DNA from: Arthrobacter sp. Leaf137 | Lineage (GTDB): Bacteria; Actinomycetota; Actinomycetes; Actinomycetales; Micrococcaceae | Length of the DNA stretch: 64,000 bases | Assembly: GCF_001423525.1 (NCBI RefSeq) | Contig: NZ_LMOI01000002.1 | Coordinates: 89,110-153,109 of the forward strand | Direction of reading: 5' to 3' | Shown: one piece after another, positions 1-8,424 of the stretch | Layout of the letters: each line of letters opens with the position of its first letter | Numbering within the stretch: position 1 is the first letter of the stretch | Program-made: the position numbers and the translations under genes | The notes under the pieces: generated by a model | The model's input: only the letters and a program-made list of their open reading frames with translations | Databases searched by the model: none | Told to the model about the DNA's origin: nothing

Positions 1-1239
1 ACAGCCGGGGAAGGTGCAGTGCCCGTCGCGCATCCTGATCCAGCGTTTCATCGCCTCCGTCAGCCGGTAACTGGTCCGACCGATCTCCAAGGGCGCACCG
101 TCGCGGGGATCGACTAGGACCCGGTAGAACGATGTGGCCCCGTCAGCGACGAGCTTCCGGGCCATCGCCGCCGGGATGGGCCCGTACCCGTCGAGGTCTG
201 CCGGTTCTTCAGTGCTGCCCAACATTGTAAATATCGGAATGGTGACCAGCACGTCGGCTTTCGGCGCGGGGATCTTGCTGAGGTCAACGAAGTATGGGTC
301 GGTCCCGTTGCCACTGGCACCGGGAAGACTATCGGCCCCGGATGCGCTGCCAGATCCTTCGCCACCGTCCAACCCGCCTGTGGCAGCGGCCCCGGTGTGG
401 GCGCTCAAGAGGAGCGCTGCTGCGGTGTCCGGCCGCAACTGGGTGAGGGTGCGGGTTTCGCCGGGGCCTTGGAGGCCGCGGGCGATCGCAGTGGTCTTGT
501 TCCAGATGGCGCAGGCGGTGTCCCCCGGCAGGATCAGGGTAATCAATGCCATCCCATCGGCGCCGGGGCGGTATTCCATCCGCCGCTCCGCCACACACCT
601 GACGTGCCGTTCCTGGACGGAGGCGGGGTAGGTGCGTTCGCGCCAGGTCCTGACTTTCCTGCGGAACAGGTGCGCCACGAGGTCACCGGGCGCAGACCCC
701 CGGGCCGGGTTGGGGGCGTCCGGGTCGAAGAAATGCGCCACCAACGCCTCAGCACCTTCGGTGGCGAGGCAGTCCGCTTCGTCGGCCACAATCACCGCAT
801 GCCGCCACGACATCAACCCAGAAGCCAGCGCACCCGCGACCGCCGGCATCGCACAGACTTTGCGTGACTGGCTGATGAACGCCGTAGCGGCGCCAGGGCT
901 GAGCGTCAGGACCCCGGCGACCTCCGCCGTCGTGGACATCTCCACGAACGCCCGCTCCGCCCCTGTGGCGTCAGGGGGTGTCATCGCCTCCTGAAACTCC
1001 GCGAAATCCGTGGCGTCCCGGGCCTTGCCCGCCGCTATCTGGGCTTCCAGCTGTTTCCACAACGCCAGCCGCTGCAGCCGAAGCTCCGACTTCCGCTCCA
1101 ACACATCAACCGTTTCAGAGTCCAGGGCATGAGGGCCAGCCCGGTCCAGCCTGACGTCCTCCAGGAAGAGCGCGTCGAGGCTGGCGACAGATGCGCGAAG
1201 ACCATCCATCACCGCTGCCCCAACCACTGCGTTTCCCAT
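1..1239 (-). CDS. DUF222 / HNH endonuclease family protein (3' end outside window)
   Basis: This reading frame is open from an ATG at 1239 to the left edge (413 codons), so the C-terminus is missing. The translation looks like the actinobacterial DUF222 (13E12-repeat) family. It has an all-alpha N-terminal region with AVVGAAVMDGL, a central SWRHAVIVADEADCLA segment and a later GPIPAAMARKLVADG segment. The last visible residues, around RMRDGHCTFPGC, are the start of the HNH nuclease domain with its first zinc or metal cysteines. Such proteins are multi-copy in Arthrobacter-like genomes and their role is poorly known; a mobile or selfish nuclease is often assumed. No in-frame start lies just upstream of the ATG. 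Family assignment is confident, function is not. Confidence 0.8.
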   Translation of the reverse strand, partial: MGNAVVGAAVMDGLRASVASLDALFLEDVRLDRAGPHALDSETVDVLERKSELRLQRLALWKQLEAQIAAGKARDATDFAEFQEAMTPPDATGAERAFVEMSTTAEVAGVLTLSPGAATAFISQSRKVCAMPAVAGALASGLMSWRHAVIVADEADCLATEGAEALVAHFFDPDAPNPARGSAPGDLVAHLFRRKVRTWRERTYPASVQERHVRCVAERRMEYRPGADGMALITLILPGDTACAIWNKTTAIARGLQGPGETRTLTQLRPDTAAALLLSAHTGAAATGGLDGGEGSGSASGADSLPGASGNGTDPYFVDLSKIPAPKADVLVTIPIFTMLGSTEEPADLDGYGPIPAAMARKLVADGATSFYRVLVDPRDGAPLEIGRTSYRLTEAMKRWIRMRDGHCTFPGC

Positions 1240-1332
1240 AAAGGGATCATCGCGCGAGGGTCTGACATTTACAGTGAACCCCTTTGGACCGTCTAGTACA
1301 GCCCTTCTCCAAGCATGTGCCCAGGCGTCGTT

Positions 1333-1362
1333 TTGGGGATGTGCGTCTTGCTCCGGTACCCT
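1333..1362 (+). promoter_or_regulatory. possible promoter of tRNA-Ser
   Basis: TTGGGG at 1333-1338 and TACCCT at 1357-1362 are separated by 18 bases. The -10-like box ends 9 bases before the tRNA. Both boxes are imperfect, so this is a weak prediction. Confidence 0.35.
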
Positions 1363-1371
1363 ATTGAGGTT

Positions 1372-1461
1372 GGTGACGTGTCCGAGCGGCCGAAGGTGCA
1401 ACACTCGAAATGTTGTTTGGTGTAAAAGCCAACGTGGGTTCAAATCCCACCGTCACCGCCA
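1372..1461 (+). tRNA. tRNA-Ser (anticodon CGA)
   Basis: The acceptor stem GGTGACG pairs with CGTCACC, followed by discriminator G and an encoded CCA (1459-1461). The anticodon stem CAACA/TGTTG closes the loop CTCGAAA, giving anticodon CGA for UCG codons. The long variable arm and the T-arm GTGGG-TTCAAAT-CCCAC fit a class II serine tRNA, and G73 is the usual serine discriminator. A strong hairpin follows directly, so the gene is probably a single transcription unit. Confidence 0.95.
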
Positions 1462-1464
1462 TTT

Positions 1465-1502
1465 AGAAGGCCCCCGTTCCTCTCGAGGAACGGGGGCCTT
1501 CT
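1465..1502 (+). terminator. intrinsic terminator after tRNA-Ser
   Basis: A 17-bp perfect stem (AGAAGGCCCCCGTTCCT and its complement) with a 4-base loop CTCG starts 3 bases after the tRNA CCA. It is followed by CTGCGTTTCT rather than a clean T run, but its position and strength support termination. Confidence 0.8.
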
Positions 1503-1645
1503 GCGTTTCTGGATTCACCGCGGCCCCCAATTTGTCGGCCTGAACATAGCCCACCGCGGGGCCCACCTGGCTGCCCAGCGGACACAAAACAAAGCGCCGG
1601 ACGCAGGGGATCTCCCCGCGCCCGGCGCCCTGAGCCCGGCGGCTG

Positions 1646-3925
1646 TTACAGCCGGGTGTCGAAGGAATCGCAGAAAACGTTCTCGTTGAACGTGCCCTGG
1701 AATTCAGACTCGCCCTGGATCTTCGCCACGGCAGCCCGGATGGCCTCACGCGAGCCGGCGTGCGCGTGGATGGCGGTCTTCACCATCGGCACGTCAATCA
1801 GGTGGTTCGGCTGGTTCAGCGAGACAAACACCGTGGGGACCTCCGTGGCGTACCACGGAATCTCGGCCGCCATCGGTGAGGACCACTTGATCCGGATGGC
1901 TGCCTCCTGCGCGAAGCCCTTGACGTTGGCGAACACAAATGCGGCGTCGTACCTGTCTGCATAGTCCGCGGTGGCCTCTTCAGCCAGGACGGACATGAAG
2001 TTCACGCCGGTCTCCCCCGCGGCCTCGCGCTGCTCGGCAGTGCGGAAAAGGTCCACCTCGAAGCCCGCCGCAACAAGCTCTTCCTTCACCGTTTCCAGGT
2101 ACGCCAGCGGATCGGCGCGAGTGAAATCGGCCCCGCCGGAGATGCCGTAGAGCCGGATCCGCGGATGGGTTTCGGGCGTGATCGGCAAGTTTCCGGCAGT
2201 GTCCTTGACCAGGGTGACGGTCTTGTCTGCCACCTCGGCCGCAATGGCACGGTGCGCGTCCGATCCGATCACGGACAGCGCTGCGGGCGGCGGGACCAGT
2301 TCGTCCAGGGACTTCCGGTGCAGCCCCAGGGAGGCCTTCAGCCCGAGGATCCGCCGCAGGGCATCGTGCAGCCGCTGTTCGGTGATGACGCCGGACTTGT
2401 AGCCGTCCAGCATGAACTGGAAGTCCTCCGCCGGGTTGCGGAAGAACAGGAACATGTCGCAGCCGGCCGCGATGGTTGCCGGTACCAGGTCCTTGCGCTT
2501 CTGCGCCTGCGTGAGGCCCACCATGAGCGAGGCATCGGTGAGGACAAGCCCGTTGAAGCCGAGCTCGCCGCGCAGCAGGTCCTGCAGCAATTCGGGCGCC
2601 AGCGTCGCGGGCAGGATGTCGGCGTCGGGAAGCCCCGGACGGAAGTGCCGGGAAACCTCCGGTGCGCCGATGTGGCCCACCATGATGGACTGCACGCCAT
2701 GGCCGATCATCTCGCGGTACACATGCCCGTACGTCCGGTCCCACTCCTCGTAGGAGAAGGTGTTGTAGGACGTGACCACGTGCTGGTCGCGCTCGTCCAC
2801 GCCGTCGCCCGGGAAGTGCTTCATGGCGCAGACGGTGGGAGACTCGCTGATGCCGTCGAAGTACTCCTTGGCGCGTTCCACCACGATTTCCGGGGTGTTG
2901 CCGAACGAGCGCGTGGAGATCACGGTGTTCCGCCAGTTGTAGTGGATGTCCACGATCGGCGCGAACGCCCAGTTGCAGCCGAGCGCCGCAGTTTCGACGC
3001 CGGCCACCTGGCCCATCTGGCGGGCAATGTCCTTGTCCGGGTGTGAGCCTGCCTGCAGGTGCGTGGAAACGAACGTGCCGTCGTCGCAACTTCCCGCCCC
3101 GCCCATTTCCGGGTTGGAGGCGATCAGCAGCGGCACGCGCGACTTCGACTGCGCGTACCGGATGTGCTCCTGCACGGCGGCGGACGGCCCCGGGCGGTAC
3201 CGCATGCCGCCCACGTGGTAGTTCTCCAGGACGCCGTCGAGGTACTCGGGCGAGTAACCGTTGTTGTGGTTGATGAAGAGCTGCCCGATCTTTTCCTCGA
3301 GCGTCATGGAACTGATGGTTTCTTCCACCCAGGACACCGCACCGCCGTCGAGATTGAACGGGGCGGCGGAAAGGTCGACGTCGAACTGCCGCGGCCGGGT
3401 GCCTGCGCTACCGGAGGCAGGACGTACGACGGCGACAATGCTGGCGAGTGCCGACGCCACCACCTCGTCAACGGGCGCGGAGATGTCCACGACGAACCCG
3501 GCTTCGTCTGCTTCCAGCGGTTCGAGAGTGGCGAGCTGGGAGTCCAGCAGCGTGGTGGGCATGAAATGCCCGGAGCGGCCTTCGAGCCGGCGGGCGAGGA
3601 CGTCCTTGCTGCCGTGCAGGTGCAGGAACACTGTGTCCGGAGCTTGCTCGCGGATGGCGTCGCGGTAGCTGCGGCGCAGTGCGGAGCAGGCCAGGACCAG
3701 TCCCCCGTCGCCGGCGTTGGCCAGCTCGGAACCGACAGTGGCGAGCCAGGGCCAGCGGTCGTCGTCGGTGAGCGGGGTGCCCGCGGCCATTTTGGCGACG
3801 TTCTCCACGGGGTGGAGCGAGTCGCCGTCGAGGAACGGGACGCCGAGCTCGCGGGCCACGAGGTCGCCGATGGTGGTCTTTCCGCAGCCGGAAACACCCA
3901 TGACAATGATGCGGTGCTTGGTCAT
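1646..3925 (-). CDS. gluconokinase-like domain fused to GH3 glycoside hydrolase
   Basis: This is a 759-aa two-domain protein. Residues 1-165 are a GntK/IdnK-type gluconate kinase: P-loop GVSGCGKT at 10-17, then FLDGDSLHP at 31-39 and GRSGHFMPTTLLDSQ near 116-130. Residues 190 onward are a glycoside hydrolase family 3 catalytic domain with MTLEEKIGQLF at 207-217, KHFPGDG at 369-375 (family motif) and LTDASLM at 462-468, whose Asp464 is the likely nucleophile. The C-terminal part resembles the GH3 (alpha/beta)6 domain. The start is ATG 3925 with GAGG upstream, 10 bases after the manD stop; a TTG at 3961 or ATG at 3946 is possible but would overlap manD. GntK proteins are normally about 170 aa and free-standing, so the fusion is unusual. 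There is no signal peptide, so it is probably cytoplasmic. Last gene of the transporter-manD operon. Confidence 0.85.
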   Translation of the reverse strand: MTKHRIIVMGVSGCGKTTIGDLVARELGVPFLDGDSLHPVENVAKMAAGTPLTDDDRWPWLATVGSELANAGDGGLVLACSALRRSYRDAIREQAPDTVFLHLHGSKDVLARRLEGRSGHFMPTTLLDSQLATLEPLEADEAGFVVDISAPVDEVVASALASIVAVVRPASGSAGTRPRQFDVDLSAAPFNLDGGAVSWVEETISSMTLEEKIGQLFINHNNGYSPEYLDGVLENYHVGGMRYRPGPSAAVQEHIRYAQSKSRVPLLIASNPEMGGAGSCDDGTFVSTHLQAGSHPDKDIARQMGQVAGVETAALGCNWAFAPIVDIHYNWRNTVISTRSFGNTPEIVVERAKEYFDGISESPTVCAMKHFPGDGVDERDQHVVTSYNTFSYEEWDRTYGHVYREMIGHGVQSIMVGHIGAPEVSRHFRPGLPDADILPATLAPELLQDLLRGELGFNGLVLTDASLMVGLTQAQKRKDLVPATIAAGCDMFLFFRNPAEDFQFMLDGYKSGVITEQRLHDALRRILGLKASLGLHRKSLDELVPPPAALSVIGSDAHRAIAAEVADKTVTLVKDTAGNLPITPETHPRIRLYGISGGADFTRADPLAYLETVKEELVAAGFEVDLFRTAEQREAAGETGVNFMSVLAEEATADYADRYDAAFVFANVKGFAQEAAIRIKWSSPMAAEIPWYATEVPTVFVSLNQPNHLIDVPMVKTAIHAHAGSREAIRAAVAKIQGESEFQGTFNENVFCDSFDTRL

Positions 3926-3935
3926 AGCTTCTGCC

Positions 3936-5165
3936 TCACCAGTCATGCACGGTGCCGTCAACCAGGCGGTTGTACGGCAGGTAGGCCTGCTGGTACGGGA
4001 ACGCCGCGGCGGCTTCCTCGTTGAACTCGACGCCGATGCCCGGCTCGTCGCCCGGGTGCAGGTAGCCGTCCTTGAAGGTCATGGACTGGTGGAAGACCTC
4101 GTTGGTCTTGTCCGAGTGCTGCATGTACTCCTGGATGCCGTAGTTGTGGATGGCGAGGCCCACGTGCAGCTGCGCGGCGAAGCCCACGGGAGAGATATCG
4201 GTGGGGCCGTGGAAGCCGGACTTGATCTGGTACTGGGCGGCGAAGTCCATGACCTTCTTCAGCGGGGAGATACCGCCGAAGTGGGTGGATGCTGCCCGGA
4301 CGTAGTCGATCAGCTGTTCCTTGATGATGGTCTGGTAGTCGTACACGGTGTTGAAGATTTCACCGATGGCCAGCGGCGTGGTGGTGTGCTGGCGGACCAG
4401 GCGCAGGGCCTCCTGGTTCTCGGCAGGCGTGCAGTCCTCAAGCCAGAACAGGTCGTACGGTTCCAGCGCCTTGCCAAGCTTCGCGGCCTGGATGGGCGTC
4501 ATCCGGTGGTGGCCGTCGTGCAGCAGCGGGATCTCCGGGCCGAACTCGTTCCGGACGGCCTCGAAAACACTGGGCAGGTGGCGCAGGTACGCGCGGGTGT
4601 CCCAGTCCTCCTCCACGGGGAACGCGCCGCGGCCGGCGGGTTCGTAGTCGTACCGTTCACCCGAGGCCTGCGCCTGGGCAGCCACGCCGTACACGGCCTT
4701 GATGCCCGGGACGGCGGTCTGGATGCGGATGGATTTGTAGCCCAGTTCCAGGTGCTCACGAACGGAGTCAAACAGGGACGGGATGTCCGCACCTGAGGCG
4801 TGGCCGTAAGCACGCAGGCCGTTGCGGGACGCACCACCCAGGAGCTGGTAGACCGGCATCCCGGCCACCTTGCCCTTGATGTCCCACAAGGCCATGTCGA
4901 CGGCGGCAATGGCCGCCATGGTGACGGGGCCCCGGCGCCAGTAGGAGGACCGGTACAGGAACTGCCAGGTGTCCTCGATGCGGTGCGGGTCCTTGCCGAT
5001 CAGCAGCTGGGCGACGTGCTCCTTCAGGTACGCGGCGACGGCAAGTTCACGGCCGTTCAGGGTGGCGTCACCAATGCCGGTCACACCGTCCTCGGTGGTG
5101 ATCCGGAGCGTGACGAAGTTACGCGACGGGCTGGTAACGAACACTTCGGCGGCAATGATTTTCAC
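3936..5165 (-). CDS. manD: D-mannonate dehydratase, enolase superfamily (ManD/RspA type)
   Basis: This 409-aa protein converts D-mannonate to 2-keto-3-deoxy-D-gluconate in hexuronate breakdown. It belongs to the enolase superfamily: N-terminal capping domain ([13 protein letters not shown] start, [15 protein letters not shown]) and a barrel with [20 protein letters not shown] and AIGEIFNT supplying the Asp-Glu-Glu metal ligands. The length matches ManD (about 400 aa). The start is GTG 5165, preceded by AGGA. A longer frame reaches 5363, but that extension is low in family similarity and would overlap the transporter gene. Some ManD relatives have little or no activity, so substrate proof is needed; the neighbours uxaC and uxuB make mannonate very likely. 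Operon order is transporter, manD, kinase-GH3. Confidence 0.88.
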   Translation of the reverse strand: MKIIAAEVFVTSPSRNFVTLRITTEDGVTGIGDATLNGRELAVAAYLKEHVAQLLIGKDPHRIEDTWQFLYRSSYWRRGPVTMAAIAAVDMALWDIKGKVAGMPVYQLLGGASRNGLRAYGHASGADIPSLFDSVREHLELGYKSIRIQTAVPGIKAVYGVAAQAQASGERYDYEPAGRGAFPVEEDWDTRAYLRHLPSVFEAVRNEFGPEIPLLHDGHHRMTPIQAAKLGKALEPYDLFWLEDCTPAENQEALRLVRQHTTTPLAIGEIFNTVYDYQTIIKEQLIDYVRAASTHFGGISPLKKVMDFAAQYQIKSGFHGPTDISPVGFAAQLHVGLAIHNYGIQEYMQHSDKTNEVFHQSMTFKDGYLHPGDEPGIGVEFNEEAAAAFPYQQAYLPYNRLVDGTVHDW

Positions 5166-5274
5166 AGCTGGTCCTTTCGAGCGGGGATGGCCTGCGGGGC
5201 GGGTCTGGAAGGCCGGGGTTGATGGGCCGGGTTTGGCGAACTGGTACTGGTGGGCTGCTGCCCCTATGGCGGGG

Positions 5275-6684
5275 CTAGCTCTTGTGCGCTGCGGGTGACG
5301 GTGCGGGAGGGGCCGCAGACTGTTGGACGGAGCCGGCATCAGATGTGCCTTCTGGCTCCGCACGCCGTGCCGTGATGTCCCGGAGGATGCCTGCGTGCGT
5401 GTCGTCGGTGAGCGTGTAGCGGGACATCACCAGCACGGCCAGGAGGGTGAGGACGGCAGGGATTGCGCCTGCGGCCACCTGGATTCCGAACGCGGCCTCG
5501 GCAGTTTGCGCGGCCCCGGATTTGTAGCCACCCAGGGCCAGGGCGTAGGCCGCCAGGGCACCGCCTACCGCCTGTCCGGTCTTGCGGGTGAAGGAGAAGA
5601 GCGCGTAAGTGATGCCCTCGGTGCGGACACCGGTCTTCCATTCGCCGTATTCCACGGTGTCCGCTTCAAGGGCCCACACCACGATGTTGACGGCCATGAC
5701 GCCCACCAGGCTGACCACGAGCCCGCCAAAGCCGATCCAGGTCTGGCTGGCAGGTGCGAGGAAGATGATGATTCCGCCAACAATGGTGACAACCGAGGCG
5801 TAGATGTAGACATTCTTCTTGCCGATGGTGCGGACCAGCCGCGGCATGATGGCCGCCAGCACGAAGGTGAGAACCAGCTGCACGATGGAAAGGACGGGGT
5901 ACAGGTCCAGCCGGCCCAGCACGTCCCGCAGGTAGTACAGCTGGACCGAGGTCAGGGCCAGGTAGCCGGAGAGGAACAGGAAGGAGCTCAGGCACAGCAT
6001 CAACAGCGGCTTGTTGCCCTTCAGGGTGTCCACGCTCTGCTTGAAGGACACGTTCGGCACCGAACGGTGGACCCGCTCCTTGGCCGTGAAAACGGTGAAG
6101 AAGTACAGGGCGGCACCAATCACCACGAACGCGAGGGTGATGCCGGTAAAGGTCGCCTGCAGGTTGGCTCCGGGCTTGATCAGCGGGGCTACGAAGATGC
6201 CCAGGGACGAGCCCACCAGTGCAGCGCCGATCATGCGGGCGGAACCGAGCTTGGCCCGCTCCCCTGGATCCTGCGTCATGGCACCGGCCAACGAACCGTA
6301 AGGGATGTTCACCAGGCTGTAGGCCAGGCCCAAAGCGGCGTAGGTGACGTAGGCGTAGAGGAGGGTGCCGGTTTCGCCGATCTGGGGCACGGAGAACGTG
6401 GCCACGCTGAGCAGGAGCAGCGGGATGGAACCGAACATGATGAACGGACGGAACTTGCCGAACCGCTTACTGAAGGTCCTGTCGACAATCCGTCCGGCGA
6501 AGACGTCCGCGAAGGCATCGAAGATCCTGACGGCCAACAGGAGCGTTCCTGCGGCTGCCGCCGAAATCCCTGCAACATCCGTGTAGTAGACCAGCAGGAA
6601 CATGGTGGCAGTGGTGAATGCCAGGTTATTGGCGGCATCGCCGGCGCCATAGCCGACGATGCTGAGCCTGTTCAGCTTCTTCAC
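5275..6684 (-). CDS. GPH-family sugar:cation symporter (hexuronide/uronate type)
   Basis: This is a 469-aa, roughly 12-helix membrane protein of the glycoside-pentoside-hexuronide (GPH) branch of the major facilitator superfamily. The N-terminus has the typical [19 protein letters not shown] start, followed by [13 protein letters not shown] and [12 protein letters not shown], the conserved cytoplasmic-loop region of this family. Family members such as UidB and MelB import glycosides or uronides with H+ or Na+. The start is GTG 6684 with AAGGAG 7 bases upstream; a longer frame to 6768 would run through the promoter and operator. It heads the operon with manD and the kinase-GH3 gene, so it probably imports a hexuronate or hexuronide. 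The exact substrate is inferred. Confidence 0.88.
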   Translation of the reverse strand: MKKLNRLSIVGYGAGDAANNLAFTTATMFLLVYYTDVAGISAAAAGTLLLAVRIFDAFADVFAGRIVDRTFSKRFGKFRPFIMFGSIPLLLLSVATFSVPQIGETGTLLYAYVTYAALGLAYSLVNIPYGSLAGAMTQDPGERAKLGSARMIGAALVGSSLGIFVAPLIKPGANLQATFTGITLAFVVIGAALYFFTVFTAKERVHRSVPNVSFKQSVDTLKGNKPLLMLCLSSFLFLSGYLALTSVQLYYLRDVLGRLDLYPVLSIVQLVLTFVLAAIMPRLVRTIGKKNVYIYASVVTIVGGIIIFLAPASQTWIGFGGLVVSLVGVMAVNIVVWALEADTVEYGEWKTGVRTEGITYALFSFTRKTGQAVGGALAAYALALGGYKSGAAQTAEAAFGIQVAAGAIPAVLTLLAVLVMSRYTLTDDTHAGILRDITARRAEPEGTSDAGSVQQSAAPPAPSPAAHKS

Positions 6685-6739
6685 GAGGGGCTCCTTTACC
6701 CACTGCCGCGAGGCAGCACATTGATTAAGTCTGGTTGTA

Positions 6740-6779
6740 ATCCTAGTCACTTGGCAAGACAATGGCAAGCGGTTGCCAT
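6740..6779 (-). promoter_or_regulatory. promoter with LacI-type operator upstream of the GPH transporter operon
   Basis: The palindrome ATGGCAAGCGGTTGCCAT lies at 6762-6779. On the minus strand its half-site contains TTGCCA (6763-6768) as a -35 box, followed after 17 bases by TAGGAT (6740-6745) as the -10. A repressor on the palindrome would block RNA polymerase. The site resembles those at 9876, 18551 and 20548. Confidence 0.65.
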
Positions 6780-6862
6780 GGGTTTTTGCACCGCAGAATT
6801 ATGTTGCGCACGGCGGTGGCAGGACCCAGTGCGCATCACGGAAACGACGCCGGCCCGCGCAC

Positions 6863-6900
6863 GCAAAACTGCCCGGACGCACGGGGGCGTCCGGGCAGTT
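6863..6900 (-). terminator. intrinsic terminator of the uxaC-uxuB transcript
   Basis: A 14-bp perfect stem (AACTGCCCGGACGC at 6867-6880 with its complement at 6887-6900) has a 6-base loop. On the minus strand it is followed by TTTTGCG. It lies just after the uxuB stop codon and separates that operon from the transporter operon. Confidence 0.8.
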
Positions 6901-6951
6901 CCGTTGGGCAGGCGGCGCGGCCGCCGGGCCAACGGGTAAGCCGAAGGAGAC

Positions 6952-8424
6952 CTACTCCCCTTGGCGGGCGAAGGTTCCCGCGAGTCCGGCCACGAGTTCC
7001 ACCACGGCGCCATCATGCGAGAGCGGGACGCTCAGCAGTGCCAGCAGTGCTTGTACCCGGTCCGCTCCAGCCAACGCACAGGCGGCTGCGATGTCTTCTG
7101 ACAGCGGGTCCTGTACATTCCGGCCGTCGCCGGTTGCATCGACGCAGAAAGCAACCCACGCCGCGATCATGGCGCCCGCGCCCTCACCGGACCTCCCGCC
7201 GTCGCGCTCAGCCATCAGGACGGGAACGGCGCGCATCCGCAGCTTGGTGCTGCCGTCCATGGCGATCTGGGTGAGGTGGTGCGCAATCCGCGCATTGCGG
7301 AACCGCGCCAGGAGCTGCTCCCGGTAGGCCGGAATCTGGAGGTCGGCACCGTGGGCTGCCGCGCCCGAAAGGTTGGCCTCCGCTTCGTTCCAGAAACGTT
7401 CGACGGCGGCCAGGCACACCGGGTCTGCCAGGGCTTCGGCAACCGTTGCGTGCCCGCGGAGCTGGCCGGCGTAGGCCAGCAGCGAATGGGCGCCGTTCAA
7501 CAGCCAGAGCTTGCGGTTCTCGTACGGTTCGATCTCGTCGACGAAGACGGCCCCGGCGTCCTCCCAGCGCGGGCGTCCCGCCGGGAAGTCACCGCTGAGG
7601 ACCCAGTTGCGGAACGGCTCGGCCACCACCGGCGAGTTATCGATGTAGCCGCAGGCGGCTGTGACGGATTCGACGTCGGCATCGGTGGTCCGGGGGGTAA
7701 TGCGGTCCACGGAGGTGCTGACGAAGCTGATGTATTCCACGATCCAGGCAGCGAGCTCCGGATCCCAGGCCTCCGCCATGCCCACTACCGCGGTGCGGGC
7801 CACGGTGCCGTTGTTGGAGAGGTTGTCGCAGCAGACGACGGCGAGCGGTCCGGCGCCGGCAGCCTTGCGGGCGGCGAGTGCCCGGACCAGGCGGCCCACC
7901 GGAGTGGCCGGCCGGCCGGCGGGCCCGGCTGCGAGTTCCTGGAGGTCTGCGGCGACGCCCGGGGCTTTCCGGTCCAGCTGGCCGTCGGCACCGAGTCCAT
8001 AGGCGGCCTCGGTGATGGTCAGCGTGACGACGGCGGTGCCGGCGGCGGCGATCAGCGCGGCGAGGCGGCCGGCGTCGGCCCCGTTCACCGCTTCGACGAT
8101 GCTGCCAACCACCTCGAAGGTGTCACCGGAGTCCCCCCGCTCGACCACCGTGTACAGGCCATCCTGCTGTGACAGGGCCTCCGCCGCGTCCGGGCGGCGT
8201 CCGGTGAACGCTGCGATCCCCCACTCGGCGGCATCCCCGGCGTGCTGCGTGTACCAGGCCTGGTGCGAACGGTGGAAGGCGCCAAGCCCCAGGTGGACGA
8301 TCCGGACAGGTGCCTTGGGCGCGGGCCGCAAGGCCCGGCTGAGCTGCGGGACGGCAGGTGCCGCGGCCCCGCGATGGGTAGCGCCGGCGTCGGACGGTCC
8401 GGCGGCAGTCTTTTCGATAGTCAC
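6952..8424 (-). CDS. uxuB: mannitol dehydrogenase family: fructuronate reductase (D-mannonate oxidoreductase)
   Basis: This 490-aa NAD-dependent polyol dehydrogenase has the family Rossmann start IVHLGLGAFHRSHQAWY (residues 42-58). Further on are CCDNLSNNG, STSVDRITPRTT and the catalytic-region motif RKLWLLNGAHSLLAY. Length and motifs fit UxuB and UxaB-type enzymes. The adjoining uronate isomerase and D-mannonate dehydratase favour reduction of D-fructuronate to D-mannonate; tagaturonate or mannitol are alternatives. The start is GTG 8424, whose GTGA overlaps the uxaC stop by 4 bases, indicating translational coupling. The N-terminal 30 residues are Ala/Pro/Gly-rich and longer than in E. coli UxuB. 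Confidence 0.85.
   Translation of the reverse strand: MTIEKTAAGPSDAGATHRGAAAPAVPQLSRALRPAPKAPVRIVHLGLGAFHRSHQAWYTQHAGDAAEWGIAAFTGRRPDAAEALSQQDGLYTVVERGDSGDTFEVVGSIVEAVNGADAGRLAALIAAAGTAVVTLTITEAAYGLGADGQLDRKAPGVAADLQELAAGPAGRPATPVGRLVRALAARKAAGAGPLAVVCCDNLSNNGTVARTAVVGMAEAWDPELAAWIVEYISFVSTSVDRITPRTTDADVESVTAACGYIDNSPVVAEPFRNWVLSGDFPAGRPRWEDAGAVFVDEIEPYENRKLWLLNGAHSLLAYAGQLRGHATVAEALADPVCLAAVERFWNEAEANLSGAAAHGADLQIPAYREQLLARFRNARIAHHLTQIAMDGSTKLRMRAVPVLMAERDGGRSGEGAGAMIAAWVAFCVDATGDGRNVQDPLSEDIAAACALAGADRVQALLALLSVPLSHDGAVVELVAGLAGTFARQGE

Noticed and set aside
1240..1371. tRNA-Ser as an integration site for the DUF222/HNH gene
   Set aside because: The gene points away from the tRNA and no repeat of the tRNA 3' end was seen in the window.
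2165..3046. Long plus-strand frame opposite the kinase-GH3 gene
   Set aside because: It is antisense to a gene with clear family motifs, has no family similarity I can see, and its composition is a codon-bias shadow typical of high-G+C genes.
5323..6939. A 538-codon plus-strand frame opposite the GPH transporter gene
   Set aside because: Its translation is rich in Gln/His/Gly/Asp with no domain pattern, as expected from antisense of a membrane protein; the minus-strand frame has a clear transporter.
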